64,000 nucleotides of DNA from a bacterium (GCA_021108215.1 JAIORK010000039.1:22112-86111); one strand, 5' to 3'. Shown: positions 17,492 through 28,300, numbered from the stretch's first letter. Notes: generated from the sequence alone by a model not told the origin. Program-made: numbers and translations.

Positions 17492-18507
17492 CGTTGTCCC
17501 TGAATTTGTTCTATTGGCAGTTCCATGGTATACAAGCTCCCGTCCCGCTGTTGAAATTCTATCGTAATGACTGCTTGGCCTGCGTTTTCCAGAATCATCC
17601 CTTGCGGGAACCGGACAAAGAGCCGGTATTCTTTTTCCCGTTGAGTGGCTTCCCAGCGAATGGCAACCGCCGGCAGCGAAGAAACTATTTTGGGATCTTT
17701 AAATTTCCCGGGTATATTATTTAATACCACAACCCTTTTTTGAATATCATGCCTCAACTTACCCGGCGGCAAGGTCAGCACACCCGGTCTGCACTCCAGC
17801 GGTTTGTGCACATAACAATACACCGGAATCTCTATACGCGGCTGTTCCGAAATATTGGTTGTCAAATAGAGCGCTTCCTTATTCCAACCAAACTTTAAAT
17901 CAGGTCTGGTTTTAACCGTCAGTTCAAATTCCTTGCCCTTCCGAACCGTTTTCAATTTTGTCCGGAATATTCCCTGCCCTTTTTGCGCCAATGCCACGTG
18001 CAGCGGTTTTTCCAGATTGGATGTCAAGCGCACCTTCAGTATCTGTAAACTTTTTCTATCCCGCACCGGCAAAAACCGCAGTTGCGCCGGTCGGACAGCA
18101 ATGGCCAGAAAAACCGACCCTACCATTTGGGCAACCAGGGGGGCGGACGGAGACGCTGCCAGATAGATGTAAATGGATTTATTGAGTTTGCCGTGCATAT
18201 ACGCAGTATCCAGCTTGACCGGCACCTTCCCGGTTTGCCCCGGCGCAATAGTTTCATCCCATTGACCCATTGTGGTACACCCACAAGCAGGTTTTACTTT
18301 CGTAACAACGATCGTCCGGCGGGATTGATTTTCAATTTCAAAAACATGATCTATGACCGCACCGGCTTGAACATCTCCAAACTCAAAAAGCGGCTGTTTT
18401 AAAAAAAACGGCAGCGCATCATCGGCAGAAGCTGCCGGACAAACCATCCCTGTCAGCCACCCGATCAAAAGTATACGGTAAATCCGATTGCTGCTTATTT
18501 TTCGCAT
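17488..18507 (-). CDS. Secreted DUF1573-family protein
   Basis: The protein is 339 aa with a signal peptide (residues ~1-27, IYRILLIGWLTGMVCPAAS). An Ig-like DUF1573 domain follows (FEFGDVQAG, HVFEIENQSRRTIVVTKVKPACGCTT). The rest (~140-339) is beta-rich and may hold a second ASPM/SPD-2-Hydin-like domain. The start at 18507 follows AAAGGAAGTGACT. It is first of three overlapping genes (DUF1573, rhodanese-like, DoxX). DUF1573 proteins are exported and of unknown function; the operon suggests a periplasmic partner of the redox-type membrane protein. Confidence 0.88.
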   Translation of the reverse strand: MRKISSNRIYRILLIGWLTGMVCPAASADDALPFFLKQPLFEFGDVQAGAVIDHVFEIENQSRRTIVVTKVKPACGCTTMGQWDETIAPGQTGKVPVKLDTAYMHGKLNKSIYIYLAASPSAPLVAQMVGSVFLAIAVRPAQLRFLPVRDRKSLQILKVRLTSNLEKPLHVALAQKGQGIFRTKLKTVRKGKEFELTVKTRPDLKFGWNKEALYLTTNISEQPRIEIPVYCYVHKPLECRPGVLTLPPGKLRHDIQKRVVVLNNIPGKFKDPKIVSSLPAVAIRWEATQREKEYRLFVRFPQGMILENAGQAVITIEFQQRDGSLYTMELPIEQIQGQR

Positions 18508-18601
18508 AGTCACTTCCTTTTGCAATCAGTCAGTCAACAGCTCCATCTTACATTTATTGAGACATTCTTGTCCAAATTAAAAAATGCTGCAGCTAACCGG
18601 A

Positions 18602-18740
18602 GCGTCCTAGGTGCTAATTTTTAAAGAAAAACTGATACTGTATTCATACGCTAGAGCCGGATTTGACGATATCGCCCTCTGCTGATCCACCGAAAAATGC
18701 GTGATGCGTTTTTTCCTTTAAAAATCAGCACCTAGGGCGA
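18602..18740. repeat. ~137-bp inverted-repeat element, copy 1
   Basis: Terminal inverted repeats of about 30 bp (CCTAGGTGCTAATTTTTAAAG on the left; the reverse complement of CCTAGGTGCTGATTTTTAAAGG on the right) flank a centre shared with the copy at 54137-54273 (ACTGATACTGTATTCATACG, then CTAGAGCCGGATTTGACGAT). It fills the middle of the 368-bp divergent intergenic region between DUF1573 and PAP2. It has no coding capacity and looks like a MITE or structured REP-like element. Confidence 0.85.
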
Positions 18741-18875
18741 ATAGAACACCGTATGTTTTATAACTCAGACAACAGTGTTACTGAATTTTTTCGCAAGTTT
18801 CTCAAAACAACTTTCCCATTGCCCGCCGCCTGGATTTACGTTAAAATCCCCACACGCTTTTTAAAAGGAAACCCT

Positions 18876-20681
18876 ATGCGCTTAAAAAAACTGCTCCATC
18901 CGGAAATTTGGGTCCCCATGATTATCCTTGGGGTGCTGACAATTCCGTTTCTCGTAACTGATCTTGATCTGACACTGCAGAAGCTTTTTTATCAATCCGG
19001 TTGGTTTCTGGGCGACAAACAGCCCTGGGCATTTTTATACAAGGGCGGCACGTTTCCCGGGCTGCTGCTTTCCGGCGGTGCGCTCGTTGTCCTGATCGGC
19101 GCCTGGCTTTGGCCCCGGTTTTTAAATTGGCGGCGCAGCGCAGCTTTAATTGTGCTCACCTTACTGCTGGGACCGGGTCTGCTGGTCAACGCACTGGGCA
19201 AAGAATATTGGGGACGCCCCCGTCCGCGCGACGTGGTTGAATTCAACGGTTCACGAGCTTTCCAGCGCGTCTCTCAGCCCGGTGTTCCCGGGAGGGGTAA
19301 ATCTTTTCCCTGCGGACATGCATCGGTTGGATTTCTTCTTGTCTCGCTTTACTTTATCGCCCAAAGAAAAAAGGTCCGTATGACCTGGCTGGGTGTCGGT
19401 CTGGGTTACGGTATGATGATGGGTATCGGACGGATGACGCAAGGCGCACATTTTGCTTCTGATATTTTATGGTCAGGCGGTCTTACCTATTTAAGCGCCG
19501 CCATGCTGCATCACGTCCTGCTCCCGCTCTCACCCTCGCTTTTAGCTGCGCCTGATCCAAATACCCCTCCCGGAAAAAGAAAAGCTCTGGCCTGGACTCT
19601 CCTGGGTGTTTCACTCTCGCTGTTAACCGTGTTTTTTATGCTGGCAACACCCTATTATAAAACCTGGACCGGCACAGCAACACCCATGGAAGGCTTAACC
19701 TCGCTCCGCCTCTTTTTGCCGGGAGGCAAAGAAGAAATCCGTATTATTCAAATCCAACAGCCGGCGCCCATCAAGATCAAGGCTGAATTAAGCGGATTCG
19801 GATTTCCTGATCTGGATCTCAAAGGCGCAATCCTGACAGACCGTGCGGGTACAACCTTGAATGCCCGGCTCGATCTGCATTTTAACCGTCTGACCACAGA
19901 ACGGACCGGCAGGATCTCCATTTCCGTACGCCAGAATCTTAGGCTCTCTATTTTCAGCGATCAAGCTGACGGGGATATCCGCATCAATGAAACGATCCAA
20001 AAGTCACGCTTGGGCGAGATTAAAATTCTCTCAAATAAAGGCGGCATCCTTTTGGCTGCCCGGGAGGGTTCCCGGATTTCCGGTCCCATCCAAACACTCT
20101 CTAAAAAAGGCGATATCCGCATTATTCTGGAAGAAATCGCTGATCCGGGTGCCTCTGTTTGGGAAATTGGAAATGACCGGGGAATGGTTTTTCTTGAAGC
20201 AAAACAAAAAAACGCGCCGAAGCAAAAACTAAAAATACGGTGCTGGTCTCGTTTCGGTGATGTGGCCTTTACAGGCACCATCAGCCCGGCGTGCGGTCTC
20301 AATCTTGTCTGGAATGAAGGCGACGGCCGTTCAGGATTAAGTGCCAAAGGCGCCTGGAAGCAAGACGGCAACCGGGTTTTCGGCCCGCTGGGTATGGCGA
20401 AACCGCATTTTGAAATATTTTTGGCAACCTCCAGCAGTCTAATCGGTATGGAGCTGCATCAAGGCGAGGGTGCGCCCTTGGTTGCTTTGCCTACGCCGAC
20501 TGCCAAACCGACGCGCTGGGCTGATGAACATGAGGCTTTTTCGGAAATCATGCTGGCACCCACCCCGACACCCGAACCGCCGGCATGGATCAATACGGAA
20601 TTGGTTGACATCTCAAATGAAAACTATTTTAAACCGCGCTCCCCTTTGGAAACCACCCCGTCGCCTGAAACATCGCCGTAA
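18876..20681 (+). CDS. PAP2-family phosphatase fused to a beta-rich C-terminal domain
   Basis: This 601-aa protein starts at 18876 after AAAAGGAAACCCT. Residues ~1-235 form a PAP2 acid phosphatase with about six membrane helices and all three motifs: KEYWGRPRP, FPCGHAS (the usual PSGH Ser is Cys) and GRMTQGAHFASDILW. Such enzymes dephosphorylate lipid or undecaprenyl pyrophosphates in the periplasm. A membrane helix near ~255 (LLGVSLSLLTVFFMLATPYY) then leads to a ~260-aa beta-rich region. This has DUF4097-like alternating strands (GDIRINETIQKS, GGILLAAREGSRISG) and may be an adhesin-like beta-solenoid. A Pro/Thr-rich tail ends the protein. The fusion is unusual. It converges on the CDF gene 6 bp away. 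Confidence 0.88.
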   Translation: MRLKKLLHPEIWVPMIILGVLTIPFLVTDLDLTLQKLFYQSGWFLGDKQPWAFLYKGGTFPGLLLSGGALVVLIGAWLWPRFLNWRRSAALIVLTLLLGPGLLVNALGKEYWGRPRPRDVVEFNGSRAFQRVSQPGVPGRGKSFPCGHASVGFLLVSLYFIAQRKKVRMTWLGVGLGYGMMMGIGRMTQGAHFASDILWSGGLTYLSAAMLHHVLLPLSPSLLAAPDPNTPPGKRKALAWTLLGVSLSLLTVFFMLATPYYKTWTGTATPMEGLTSLRLFLPGGKEEIRIIQIQQPAPIKIKAELSGFGFPDLDLKGAILTDRAGTTLNARLDLHFNRLTTERTGRISISVRQNLRLSIFSDQADGDIRINETIQKSRLGEIKILSNKGGILLAAREGSRISGPIQTLSKKGDIRIILEEIADPGASVWEIGNDRGMVFLEAKQKNAPKQKLKIRCWSRFGDVAFTGTISPACGLNLVWNEGDGRSGLSAKGAWKQDGNRVFGPLGMAKPHFEIFLATSSSLIGMELHQGEGAPLVALPTPTAKPTRWADEHEAFSEIMLAPTPTPEPPAWINTELVDISNENYFKPRSPLETTPSPETSP

Positions 20682-20687
20682 AACAGT

Positions 20688-21574
20688 TTACAGACGGACC
20701 CTTTCCTCCGGCAGGTTGGGTTCAACATGTACCGTGACATTTACAGCTCGTTGCATACCCGTACAGATTGCTTTTTCAACTTGCTCTGCAATGGCATGAC
20801 CCTCCACCACCGTCAACTTGGGATTCACCAAAATATGCACATCCATGACAATCCCCCGGCCGACCCAGCGCGCTCTTAATTGGTGCCAGGCAGCGACCCC
20901 GGCTTGTTTTCCAATAATTTTCTGCAAATGTTCCTCAGTGCCCTTGTCCACAGCACCTTCACCCAATTCATTAAAACACTCAAGCGCAATTTTCAAACCG
21001 GCATACGCCACCATGAACCCCACAAAAATACCGGCCACTTGGTCCCCATAAGGCCAGCCCAGCACATCACCGCGACCGCACCGATGAATACCACCAAGGA
21101 TGACAAGGCATCGGTACGGTGATGCCAGGCATTGGCCTTCAATGCCGAGCTATGCGTCTGCCGGGCGACTTTGAGCGTCTTCCTAAAAAGCCATTCTTTG
21201 AGACCCACAGACAACCCCGCAGTTGCCAAAACCGCCCAGGAAATCGTCACACTCGAAGCAGCAATAAATGCCTGCCCGGCTTTCCAGGCAATCGCAGCAC
21301 CGGCGCTTACCAATATCCCGGCAATCACCAGGGCCGCCATGGTCTCAATTTTACCATGTCCATAAGGGTGGGTGTCATCCGCAGGTTTGGCGCCAAATTT
21401 AACCCCGATGAATACAACGCCATCTGTGGCAAGATCGGAGAGCGAATGAATGGCATCCGCGATCAAAGCAATCGAGCCGGATACCATCCCCACCAGGGCC
21501 TTCACCAGGGCCAGGACAAGGTTCACCACCAATCCTGCCAGGGTTATTTTGTGGATTTTCAATTCATCATTCAT
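20688..21574 (-). pseudogene. Cation diffusion facilitator (CDF) transporter, frameshifted
   Basis: The first part (21574 to ~21060) encodes a CDF N-terminus with the metal-site pattern ADAIHSLSDLATDG, the HPYGHGKIE loop and HHRTDALSSLVVFIGA. The last membrane helix and cytoplasmic domain (LGWPYGDQVAGIFVG, then VVEGHAIAEQVEKAI) continue in another frame from ~21065 to 20688. Joining them needs one extra base near 21060-21065. Intact CDF proteins are ~290-300 aa and the joined frames fit. It is either a recent pseudogene or a one-base sequencing or assembly error. The family exports Zn, Fe, Co or Mn. Confidence 0.88.
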
Positions 21575-21610
21575 CTGTGATACACATCCTTTTTAAAAAC
21601 GACGCATCCC

Positions 21611-22987
21611 CTACGTAAGATAAGGAAGCATGATGGTTGCCGTGGAAAGTACAATTAAGAAACCCATCAAATCTGTCACCGTGGTTAATAAAGGACCGGA
21701 AGCAATGGCAGGATCAAAATTGAAACGTTTCAGGATCAACGGTAAAATACTTCCTAAACAAACGGATAAAATAGTATTCAGCCATAAACTAACCGCCACC
21801 ACCACACCCAAAAGCGGCATACCTTTCCACAAATACGCCACAAAACCAATCTCAGTTCCCAAGATAAGGCCGTTTAAAAAACCGATCCTTGATTCCTTCC
21901 ACAGGACCTTCCATAGTTCCTTCGGACTGGTCTTTCCCAATGCCAGATCCCGGATAGAGACGGCAACCGCCTGCATCCCGGAGACCCCGCTCATATCTGA
22001 AATAATAGGAAGAAACACCGCCAATGCAATCACCGCTTTAATGGTATCCGTATATAAAACAATCACGGACGCTGCAATCATATTTAAAAAAATATTGATT
22101 GAAAGCCAGGAGACTCTCCGTTTCACCATTGACATCACAGGCATGGAGCGCGTCTCATCTGCGGAAACCCCCTGCATTTTCATCATCTCTTCAGTCGTGA
22201 TCTCTTGTATCAAATCAACCACATCATCCGCAGTAATCACACCCACCAGGCGTTGTGTCCCATCCACCACCGGCAGTGCCAAATAGCGGTTACGCCGGAA
22301 CATCTGGGCTGTCTCATATTTGCTTGAATCAACATGCAGACACGCGACATCATGAATTTTAATATCTTGGATAATCTGATTGGGCTGCCGGGTGACCAAG
22401 TCACGCATTTGCAGCACCCCGCTCAATTCCCCTTTCAGAGTGACTGTATACACGTAGGTTGCCCGCTCATCTCCATGGCGGGAATATTTTTCCCGCAAGA
22501 GCTTCACTGCCTGGCTCACGGTGAGAGAGTCTTTCAATGCCACATATTCGGTGGCCATGATGCCGCCGGCGCTGTCTTCGTCATAGGCGATCAATTGACG
22601 GGTCTTGGTGGCGCGTGTCCGGGGCATGGCGGCTAAAATAGCATCGGTTTTTTCTTTGGGCAGGTCGCCCAAAACATCCGCCGCATCATCTGAATCCATT
22701 TGTTCAATAATATCCGAAGCCACCTCCGGATTCAGCGAACTCACCACATCCACCTGCTCGTTCTCGCTCATCCGTTCCACAATATCAGCGGCGATATCGC
22801 TGTTAAGCGTCTGAAACAAAGCCAGCCGTTCCCCGTCTGCCAGCAATGCGGTCACACGGGCGGCATCAACCGGATGAAGCCCCGCCACCATGCGCTTGGC
22901 CTCACGCGCCTGTCCCCTGTCCAACAGTCGGGACAGCTCTTTTTTTATCTGCGTAATTTTTTTGTGATCCAGTTCCAGTGGTTGCAT
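21611..22987 (-). CDS. mgtE: Magnesium transporter MgtE
   Basis: At 458 aa this is normal MgtE length. Residues ~15-125 form the superhelical N domain (MSENEQVDVVSSLNPEVAS, DSDDAADVLGDLP). A CBS pair follows at ~130-255 (VSQAVKLLRE, LPVVDGTQRLVGVITADDVVDLI). Five membrane helices span ~280-456, with the conserved DMSGVSGMQAVAVSIRDLALG-type loop and TTVTDLMGFL, which contains the selectivity Asp. It is a Mg2+ channel gated by cytosolic Mg2+. The ATG at 22987 follows AAGGGGCGGCGG and lies 14 bp after DUF488, with which it is probably co-transcribed. No Mg-sensing leader fits that gap. Confidence 0.95.
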   Translation of the reverse strand: MQPLELDHKKITQIKKELSRLLDRGQAREAKRMVAGLHPVDAARVTALLADGERLALFQTLNSDIAADIVERMSENEQVDVVSSLNPEVASDIIEQMDSDDAADVLGDLPKEKTDAILAAMPRTRATKTRQLIAYDEDSAGGIMATEYVALKDSLTVSQAVKLLREKYSRHGDERATYVYTVTLKGELSGVLQMRDLVTRQPNQIIQDIKIHDVACLHVDSSKYETAQMFRRNRYLALPVVDGTQRLVGVITADDVVDLIQEITTEEMMKMQGVSADETRSMPVMSMVKRRVSWLSINIFLNMIAASVIVLYTDTIKAVIALAVFLPIISDMSGVSGMQAVAVSIRDLALGKTSPKELWKVLWKESRIGFLNGLILGTEIGFVAYLWKGMPLLGVVVAVSLWLNTILSVCLGSILPLILKRFNFDPAIASGPLLTTVTDLMGFLIVLSTATIMLPYLT

Positions 22988-23001
22988 CCGCCGCCCCTTA
23001 T

Positions 23002-23565
23002 TTAAAACAAGGTTAGTTGTTCTCCCATGGCCGGGTAAGTAATTTTATTTTTTTTAATTTCCATACCCGGGGTCAAGGTATGGCGTACGCGATTCCCCTC
23101 GGCATCCAGATGGACAACTGTATATCCCCGCACCAGCAAAGCATCCGCCAATAGTTTGCGATGACATTTGTCCCATTGCTTTTCCGAACAAAGTAGCACC
23201 ACCGTCCCAATGGAAACCAGCGCCAACAATTGCATCAGTCCGCGTTCAAATTCCTCGGACTGCATGTAATCAGCATAAGCCTGCCAGGCTTTGGGAAGTC
23301 CTTTATTGGGAGACCGCCGCAAAGGTTTCCGGCCTTTCCCGCCCACTTCCTTCAAATGGTGATAGGTAATGCCAAAGGACGGCAAGCGTTCCTTTAAGGC
23401 CGCTTGGTCAAATTGAGGAACATATTTTGATTTTGGAATTGTGCGAATATCAGCAAGAATTTGAATCGTCGACTTACGCAATCGCGCCAAGAACGTTTCA
23501 AAGGTAAGGTCTGAATGACCCAGGGTATAAATGGTTTGTTTGGTTCGTTTCCCCGGTTCCGGCAT
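23002..23565 (-). CDS. DUF488-family protein
   Basis: The protein is 187 aa, chosen to start at 23565 (MPEPGKRTKQ) because AGAGGGGATT precedes it and the family normally begins just before TIYTLGHS. Motifs seen are TIYTLGHSDLTFETFLARL, ILADIRTIPKSKYVPQF, LKEVGGKGRKPLRRSP and LLCSEKQWDKCHRKLLADAL. The C-E-x-x-x-x-C-H pattern is typical. The family's biochemical role is unknown; it occurs with DNA-repair and stress genes. The 249 bp upstream, toward the ThiF-like gene, show no other feature. Confidence 0.9.
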   Translation of the reverse strand: MPEPGKRTKQTIYTLGHSDLTFETFLARLRKSTIQILADIRTIPKSKYVPQFDQAALKERLPSFGITYHHLKEVGGKGRKPLRRSPNKGLPKAWQAYADYMQSEEFERGLMQLLALVSIGTVVLLCSEKQWDKCHRKLLADALLVRGYTVVHLDAEGNRVRHTLTPGMEIKKNKITYPAMGEQLTLF

Positions 23566-23814
23566 AATCCCCTCTACTTTTCTGAAAAATGGTTTCCGAT
23601 GACCCGGTATGCGCTGCCGCCAACCCATTTTGGATGTAGACACGTTCATTTCCCAACCGTCCCTGGCAAACGTTGACAGTCCAAACTGCCAACCGGTCTT
23701 TCCGGGCTGCTTATTCAATCTAGTTTGTCAGCCTCGTACTTTGGCACCGCATTACAGTGAAATCCTTAGAATTATACAGGATGTGTCTTGAAAAATCTAC
23801 CGCTCCAAAAAAGC

Positions 23815-24576
23815 TTAAACATCCACCGAGGAACAAACCGAACAGGCATCACGCTTTTTAAAAGCAATCAAACGAACCGTCATCCGCTTCCCGTCATAGA
23901 CCCATAAGCGATTCACCAACAGGTCTCCGGCAGTAGTGAGAAATTTCACCGCCTCGGTTGCCTGAATGGTTCCCAAGGTCCCGGCAACCGCACCCAGGAT
24001 ACCCCCGGCCGCCTTATCCGGCAACACCTCCTCGGACGGTCGATCAAAAAAAAGACAGCGATAACACCCGGCGGCTTTTCCCGGGACATAGGTAAATGTC
24101 TGTCCACAAAATCCCGAAACACCCGCATGACTGAATGCCTTGCGGGCTTTCACACAGGTATCTGAAATCAAATATCTGGCTGTAAAATTATCCGTGGCAT
24201 CAATGATAAAATCATAGTCCGCAATCAGTGTGACCAACGTCTTGGCATCCGCTTTTTGCGGGTAGGTCTTCAGCGTGATCTCCGGATTCAATCGCCGGAC
24301 CTTTTCAACTGCTGAATCCACTTTCCGTCTGCCGATATCCCGGGTCGCATGCAGAATCTGACGGTTAAGATTCGACATCTCTACCTGGTCCGGGTCAACC
24401 AATCCCAGGGTACCGATGCCGGCTGCCGCCAAATAGTAAATACTTGCAGAACCCAACCCCCCGGCGCCGATAATCAAGACCGATTGCTTCGCCAGACGGG
24501 CCTGGCCTGCCTCCCCGATTTCATCAAGTGCAATTTGACGCAAATACCGCGCCGGCTTATCCGACAATGTGTGCAT
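23815..24576 (-). CDS. ThiF/MoeB/HesA-family adenylyltransferase
   Basis: This 253-aa E1-like enzyme would adenylate the C-terminal glycine of a ubiquitin-like sulfur carrier (ThiS or MoaD type). Seen are RYLRQIALDEIGEAGQARL, the nucleotide loop VLIIGAGGLGSAS, MSNLNRQILH, DFIIDATDNFTARYLI, and two CxxC zinc pairs (CYRC near residue 167, CSVC near 247). The Cys that forms a persulfide or thioester in ThiF (normally in an NC..AGV context) is replaced here (LPDKAAGGILGA). No carrier-protein gene is adjacent, so ThiF and MoeB cannot be separated. Confidence 0.9.
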   Translation of the reverse strand: MHTLSDKPARYLRQIALDEIGEAGQARLAKQSVLIIGAGGLGSASIYYLAAAGIGTLGLVDPDQVEMSNLNRQILHATRDIGRRKVDSAVEKVRRLNPEITLKTYPQKADAKTLVTLIADYDFIIDATDNFTARYLISDTCVKARKAFSHAGVSGFCGQTFTYVPGKAAGCYRCLFFDRPSEEVLPDKAAGGILGAVAGTLGTIQATEAVKFLTTAGDLLVNRLWVYDGKRMTVRLIAFKKRDACSVCSSVDV

Positions 24577-24579
24577 GAC

Positions 24580-25125
24580 TTAGTCCCATGTAATATGCCA
24601 CTTCCAGGCCTGAGGATCACTCACGTCTTTGTTAACCTGTATATTTTCCGCACTGCTCAACCCAACAACCCCCTCGATATAACCACACCCAACCTCCATC
24701 ATCACCGGAGAAAATTCAGGATAATCCTCGACAATAAAAATTGCCCGGTTTTCATCTTTATTCTTTTCCACTCTGGCATGGCCTTTTTCATAGGAAGCCT
24801 CCCAGACCTTGGCTGCCCGTTTTATGATAAAGGCAATGGTTGTAATTTTGAGCAGGGACTTATATATCCCGGAAAAATTCTCTTTTGCTCTTTCGCGTCC
24901 CAAATGACGGTAAGCATTTTGATCTCCGGGGTAAAGCAGTCGTGCCGCCTGCTCAAACAATTTCTCCGTGGCCGGGACCGGGACCCAGTTATTATTGGAA
25001 GCATCTAAAAAAATACTGTTTTGTTCCTCATTCAATCCCTGAATAAATTTTTCCTCAATGGTGCTTCCATGTGCTTTAATAAAATTTCTCAAAAACACAA
25101 TTCCCACACCACGGTAATGGTCCAC
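24580..25125 (-). CDS. Hypothetical protein, possible TIGR02265/DUF2378-like
   Basis: The protein is 181 aa with no signal peptide. Layout: GVGIVFLRNFIKAHG, WVPVPATEKLFEQAARLLYPGD, LGRERAKENFSGIYKSLLKI, AAKVWEASYEKGHARVEK, then a beta-like end (AIFIVEDYPEF, MEVGCGYIEGVV). The pattern of entry helix, arginine-rich helix, K.W..YY..G and a short beta hairpin recalls the Myxococcus paralogous family TIGR02265 and other V4R/HNOB-like sensor folds, but this is recognition from memory only. It is three bases upstream of the ThiF-like gene and probably shares its transcript. Confidence 0.6.
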   Translation of the reverse strand: MDHYRGVGIVFLRNFIKAHGSTIEEKFIQGLNEEQNSIFLDASNNNWVPVPATEKLFEQAARLLYPGDQNAYRHLGRERAKENFSGIYKSLLKITTIAFIIKRAAKVWEASYEKGHARVEKNKDENRAIFIVEDYPEFSPVMMEVGCGYIEGVVGLSSAENIQVNKDVSDPQAWKWHITWD

Positions 25126-25266
25126 AGGTGTTTCCTTTCCGATGATCTGGCGGCTTTTTCATTCCATAGGCTGCATACATAGTTTATACCTATTTTATTT
25201 TAAATGAACAATCTTTTTTTCTTTTCCGATTTTTCTAAAAAATCAATATGACCCAAAATATTTCTC

Positions 25267-25296
25267 TTGACCCATTCCCAACCAAGCTGGAATAAT
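25267..25296 (+). promoter_or_regulatory. Possible sigma-70-type promoter for the hybrid kinase
   Basis: TTGACC at 25267-25272 and AATAAT at 25291-25296 are 18 bp apart, about 65 bp before the ATG at 25361. Support is consensus match only. Confidence 0.35.
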
Positions 25297-25360
25297 ATGC
25301 ATTCATACAGTTCTAAAAATCATCGCCATTCCTGATACCGATCTCCCGGAAGGAAGCAAA

Positions 25361-28300
25361 ATGGGTAATAAAAAAAAGACACCCTCCAAGAAAACAACCG
25401 CCCCTCCGGCCAAAAAAGCATCTGCCGTACAGAAATGCCCCCAGCGTGTTTCCCAACAGACAGACCCTGGAAAAAACAAAAAAAACCAACCACCGCTGAT
25501 TTTCAACAATGAAACACAATTGCGCATGACGCTTGATTCTGTTCCAATTGGTTTTTGGGAATGGCACAAAAAAAACAACATCAGAGTGAGTGCTGATTTT
25601 TTCTCTTTACTTGGACATCCGAACAAATCCGCTCAAACCACCACGTTGTTATCTCTAATAAAACTTCTTCACCCTGACGACCGGGAAACCACCCAGCTTA
25701 TCATTTCTGATCATCTTAAAAGAAAAACAGATCAATTTAAGCTGGAAACCCGAATTCTGGACCAAAAAAAACGCTGGCAATGGATTGCCTTGCATGGCTG
25801 CGTGGTAAAAAGCGGTCAGACTAAAAAACCGCTGCACATTACGGGGACCTGCCAAAATATCACCCAACAAAAAATGACCGAGTATCTCGATGATTTGCAA
25901 AAAAATATTGCGGTCTCGCTCAGTGCTTGTAATAACGCTGCGGAAGCTGTCCAATCAGGGATTAAATTCTCACTCAAATTTCCCGGCATTGATGCTTGCG
26001 GGCTCTATCTTTCGGACGCAAAAGGCGGATTGGCCCTCCAGGGCCACCACGGGCTTACCCCGGCATTTGTAAAAGCTTCACGCTATCATGCGCCGAATTC
26101 ACCTGAAGTCAAACAGATTTCCCAGGGGATACCCATCTTTCAAAAATTTTACCGTGATGCCCTGACGCCCTCCAAAAAAAACACTTATAGTAAAGAAAGA
26201 CTTAAATTTCTCATGCGCCTGCCGATTATGCAGCAAAAAAGCATCCTGGGATGCTTTGCACTGGCTTCCCATGTTCACGATCATTTTTCCACACAACTCA
26301 TTGATAATTTATGCACCTTTGCGGTCCAGCTGGGGAATACCCTGCTCCGGCTTCAAACCCTAAGCGCGCTTGCTCAAAGCGAAGCGCAATATCGTGTTAT
26401 GCACGAACAATCTCCGCTGGGAATTGCAGTATATAACAGCGAGGGTCATTTCATTCGGGCAAACCAAGCTGCCGATGCTTTTTTCGGCATCCAAGGCAAA
26501 CGTAAATTTATTCAACACAATCTTTTAAAAAACCCGGAATTACCCCAAGACATCAAACGGACGCTGATCCAAAAAAAATCCGCCCATTGGATATATACCA
26601 CGCACTTTCACCGGAAAAAAAAACGCCGGATCAATGAACCCGCCGCCGGGAACAATTATTTTGATATCCAGGTTACTTATTTCGGTACAACACCGCCTGA
26701 ACACGCCAGTGGTTATTTCGTTCAAATCCAGGATATCACGGAAAGAATTGCAGCCCAAGAAGCACTCAAGCAAAACGAGGAACGTTTCCGAATCGCTGCC
26801 GAAGTGACATCTGATTTTATTTACGAATGGGATATTGCCACCGATCACTTGACCTGGTTCGGTGAATTTGATAAAACGCTTGGCTACAGCCCGATGGAAA
26901 TCCCCCGAACCATTGCCGGTCGGGCCAAATTGATCCATCCGGAAGATGTCCGACAGCTCAGCCGTTCTGTTGAAGAACATCGAATCGCAACCGGGGAAAT
27001 CAATGATGAATACCGTGTCCGGACCAAAGACGGCCACTGGCGTATCTGGGCGGACCGGGGTGCTCCGGTTTTGAATGAAAATGGATGTCCTATAAAATGG
27101 ATTGGCGGCTGCAGGGACATTACAGATCAAAAAACAGCCGAGACCGCCCTCCAGGAAGCAAAATTCCGCTTTGAAGCTGTTATTCAAAACACCCCCGAAA
27201 TCGCGGTCCAGGGGTTTAGCCGCGAGGGTATTCTTTGCCATTGGAACAAAGCTTCGGAATCATTCTATGGTTTTACTTCCCAAGAAATTTTAGGAAAACA
27301 TTTTAAAAACTCTTTTTTACCCGGCGAAGCCGGTACTGCATTCGAAAATAAACTGGCACAAATTTTCCGGAAAGGTCACTCCCTCCCTCCCGAAGAATGG
27401 CAAATCACTAAAAAAAACGGCAACATCATCTGGATTTACAGCAGTACGTTCCCCATTTTCTTTGAAGGCCGGGTTGTCGAGGTTTTTTGTATGGGTGTCG
27501 ATATTACGGCACGCAAGGCCGCCGAGGATGAATTGCGGTTATCCCGGGACCTGACGGAAGAGACCAATCTGGAGCTGGAGCAAACCCTCGTGAATGTCAG
27601 CGATCTGGCCCGCCAGGCTGCCATTGCCGATGCAGCCAAAAGCCAATTTCTGGCAAATGTCAGCCATGAAATACGCACCCCCATGAACAGTATTCTCGGC
27701 TTCGCTGAAATGCTCCTGGACAGCGAGCTTTCTTTGGAACAGCGCAGCTCAATCGAAACCATTGTTACCAGCACAGAGACCCTCATGACACTCATCAATG
27801 ATATCCTTGATCTTTCCAAAGTCGAGGCCGGTCAAATTGAACTTGAAAAAATCCCGGTTGATCTTGAAAGTATTATTTTCGAGACATGTGAAATGGTCCG
27901 GGGCAAAGCCAATCGAAAACCCATTGAAATTCTCTGCCACATCGACGACCTGCCCGACGGCTTATTGGGTGATCCCAACCGGATTCGGCAAATCCTGATA
28001 AATCTACTCGGCAACGCCGTCAAATTCACCCACCAGGGAGAAGTCCTGACGAAAGTTCAGGTTATCGGCCGAAAAAACAAATTGGTGAATATACGCCTCA
28101 CGGTTGAAGACACCGGCATTGGCATTACCGAGGATAAACTCAACTCCATTTTCGAACCTTTTACACAAGCGGATGGTTCCACGTCACGCCTCTATGGCGG
28201 AACAGGATTGGGATTGGCCATCAGTCAAAAAATCGTCCAACTCATGCAGGGCAAACTTACGGTCAACACAAAAACCGGCAAAGGATCAGCCTTCCATTTA

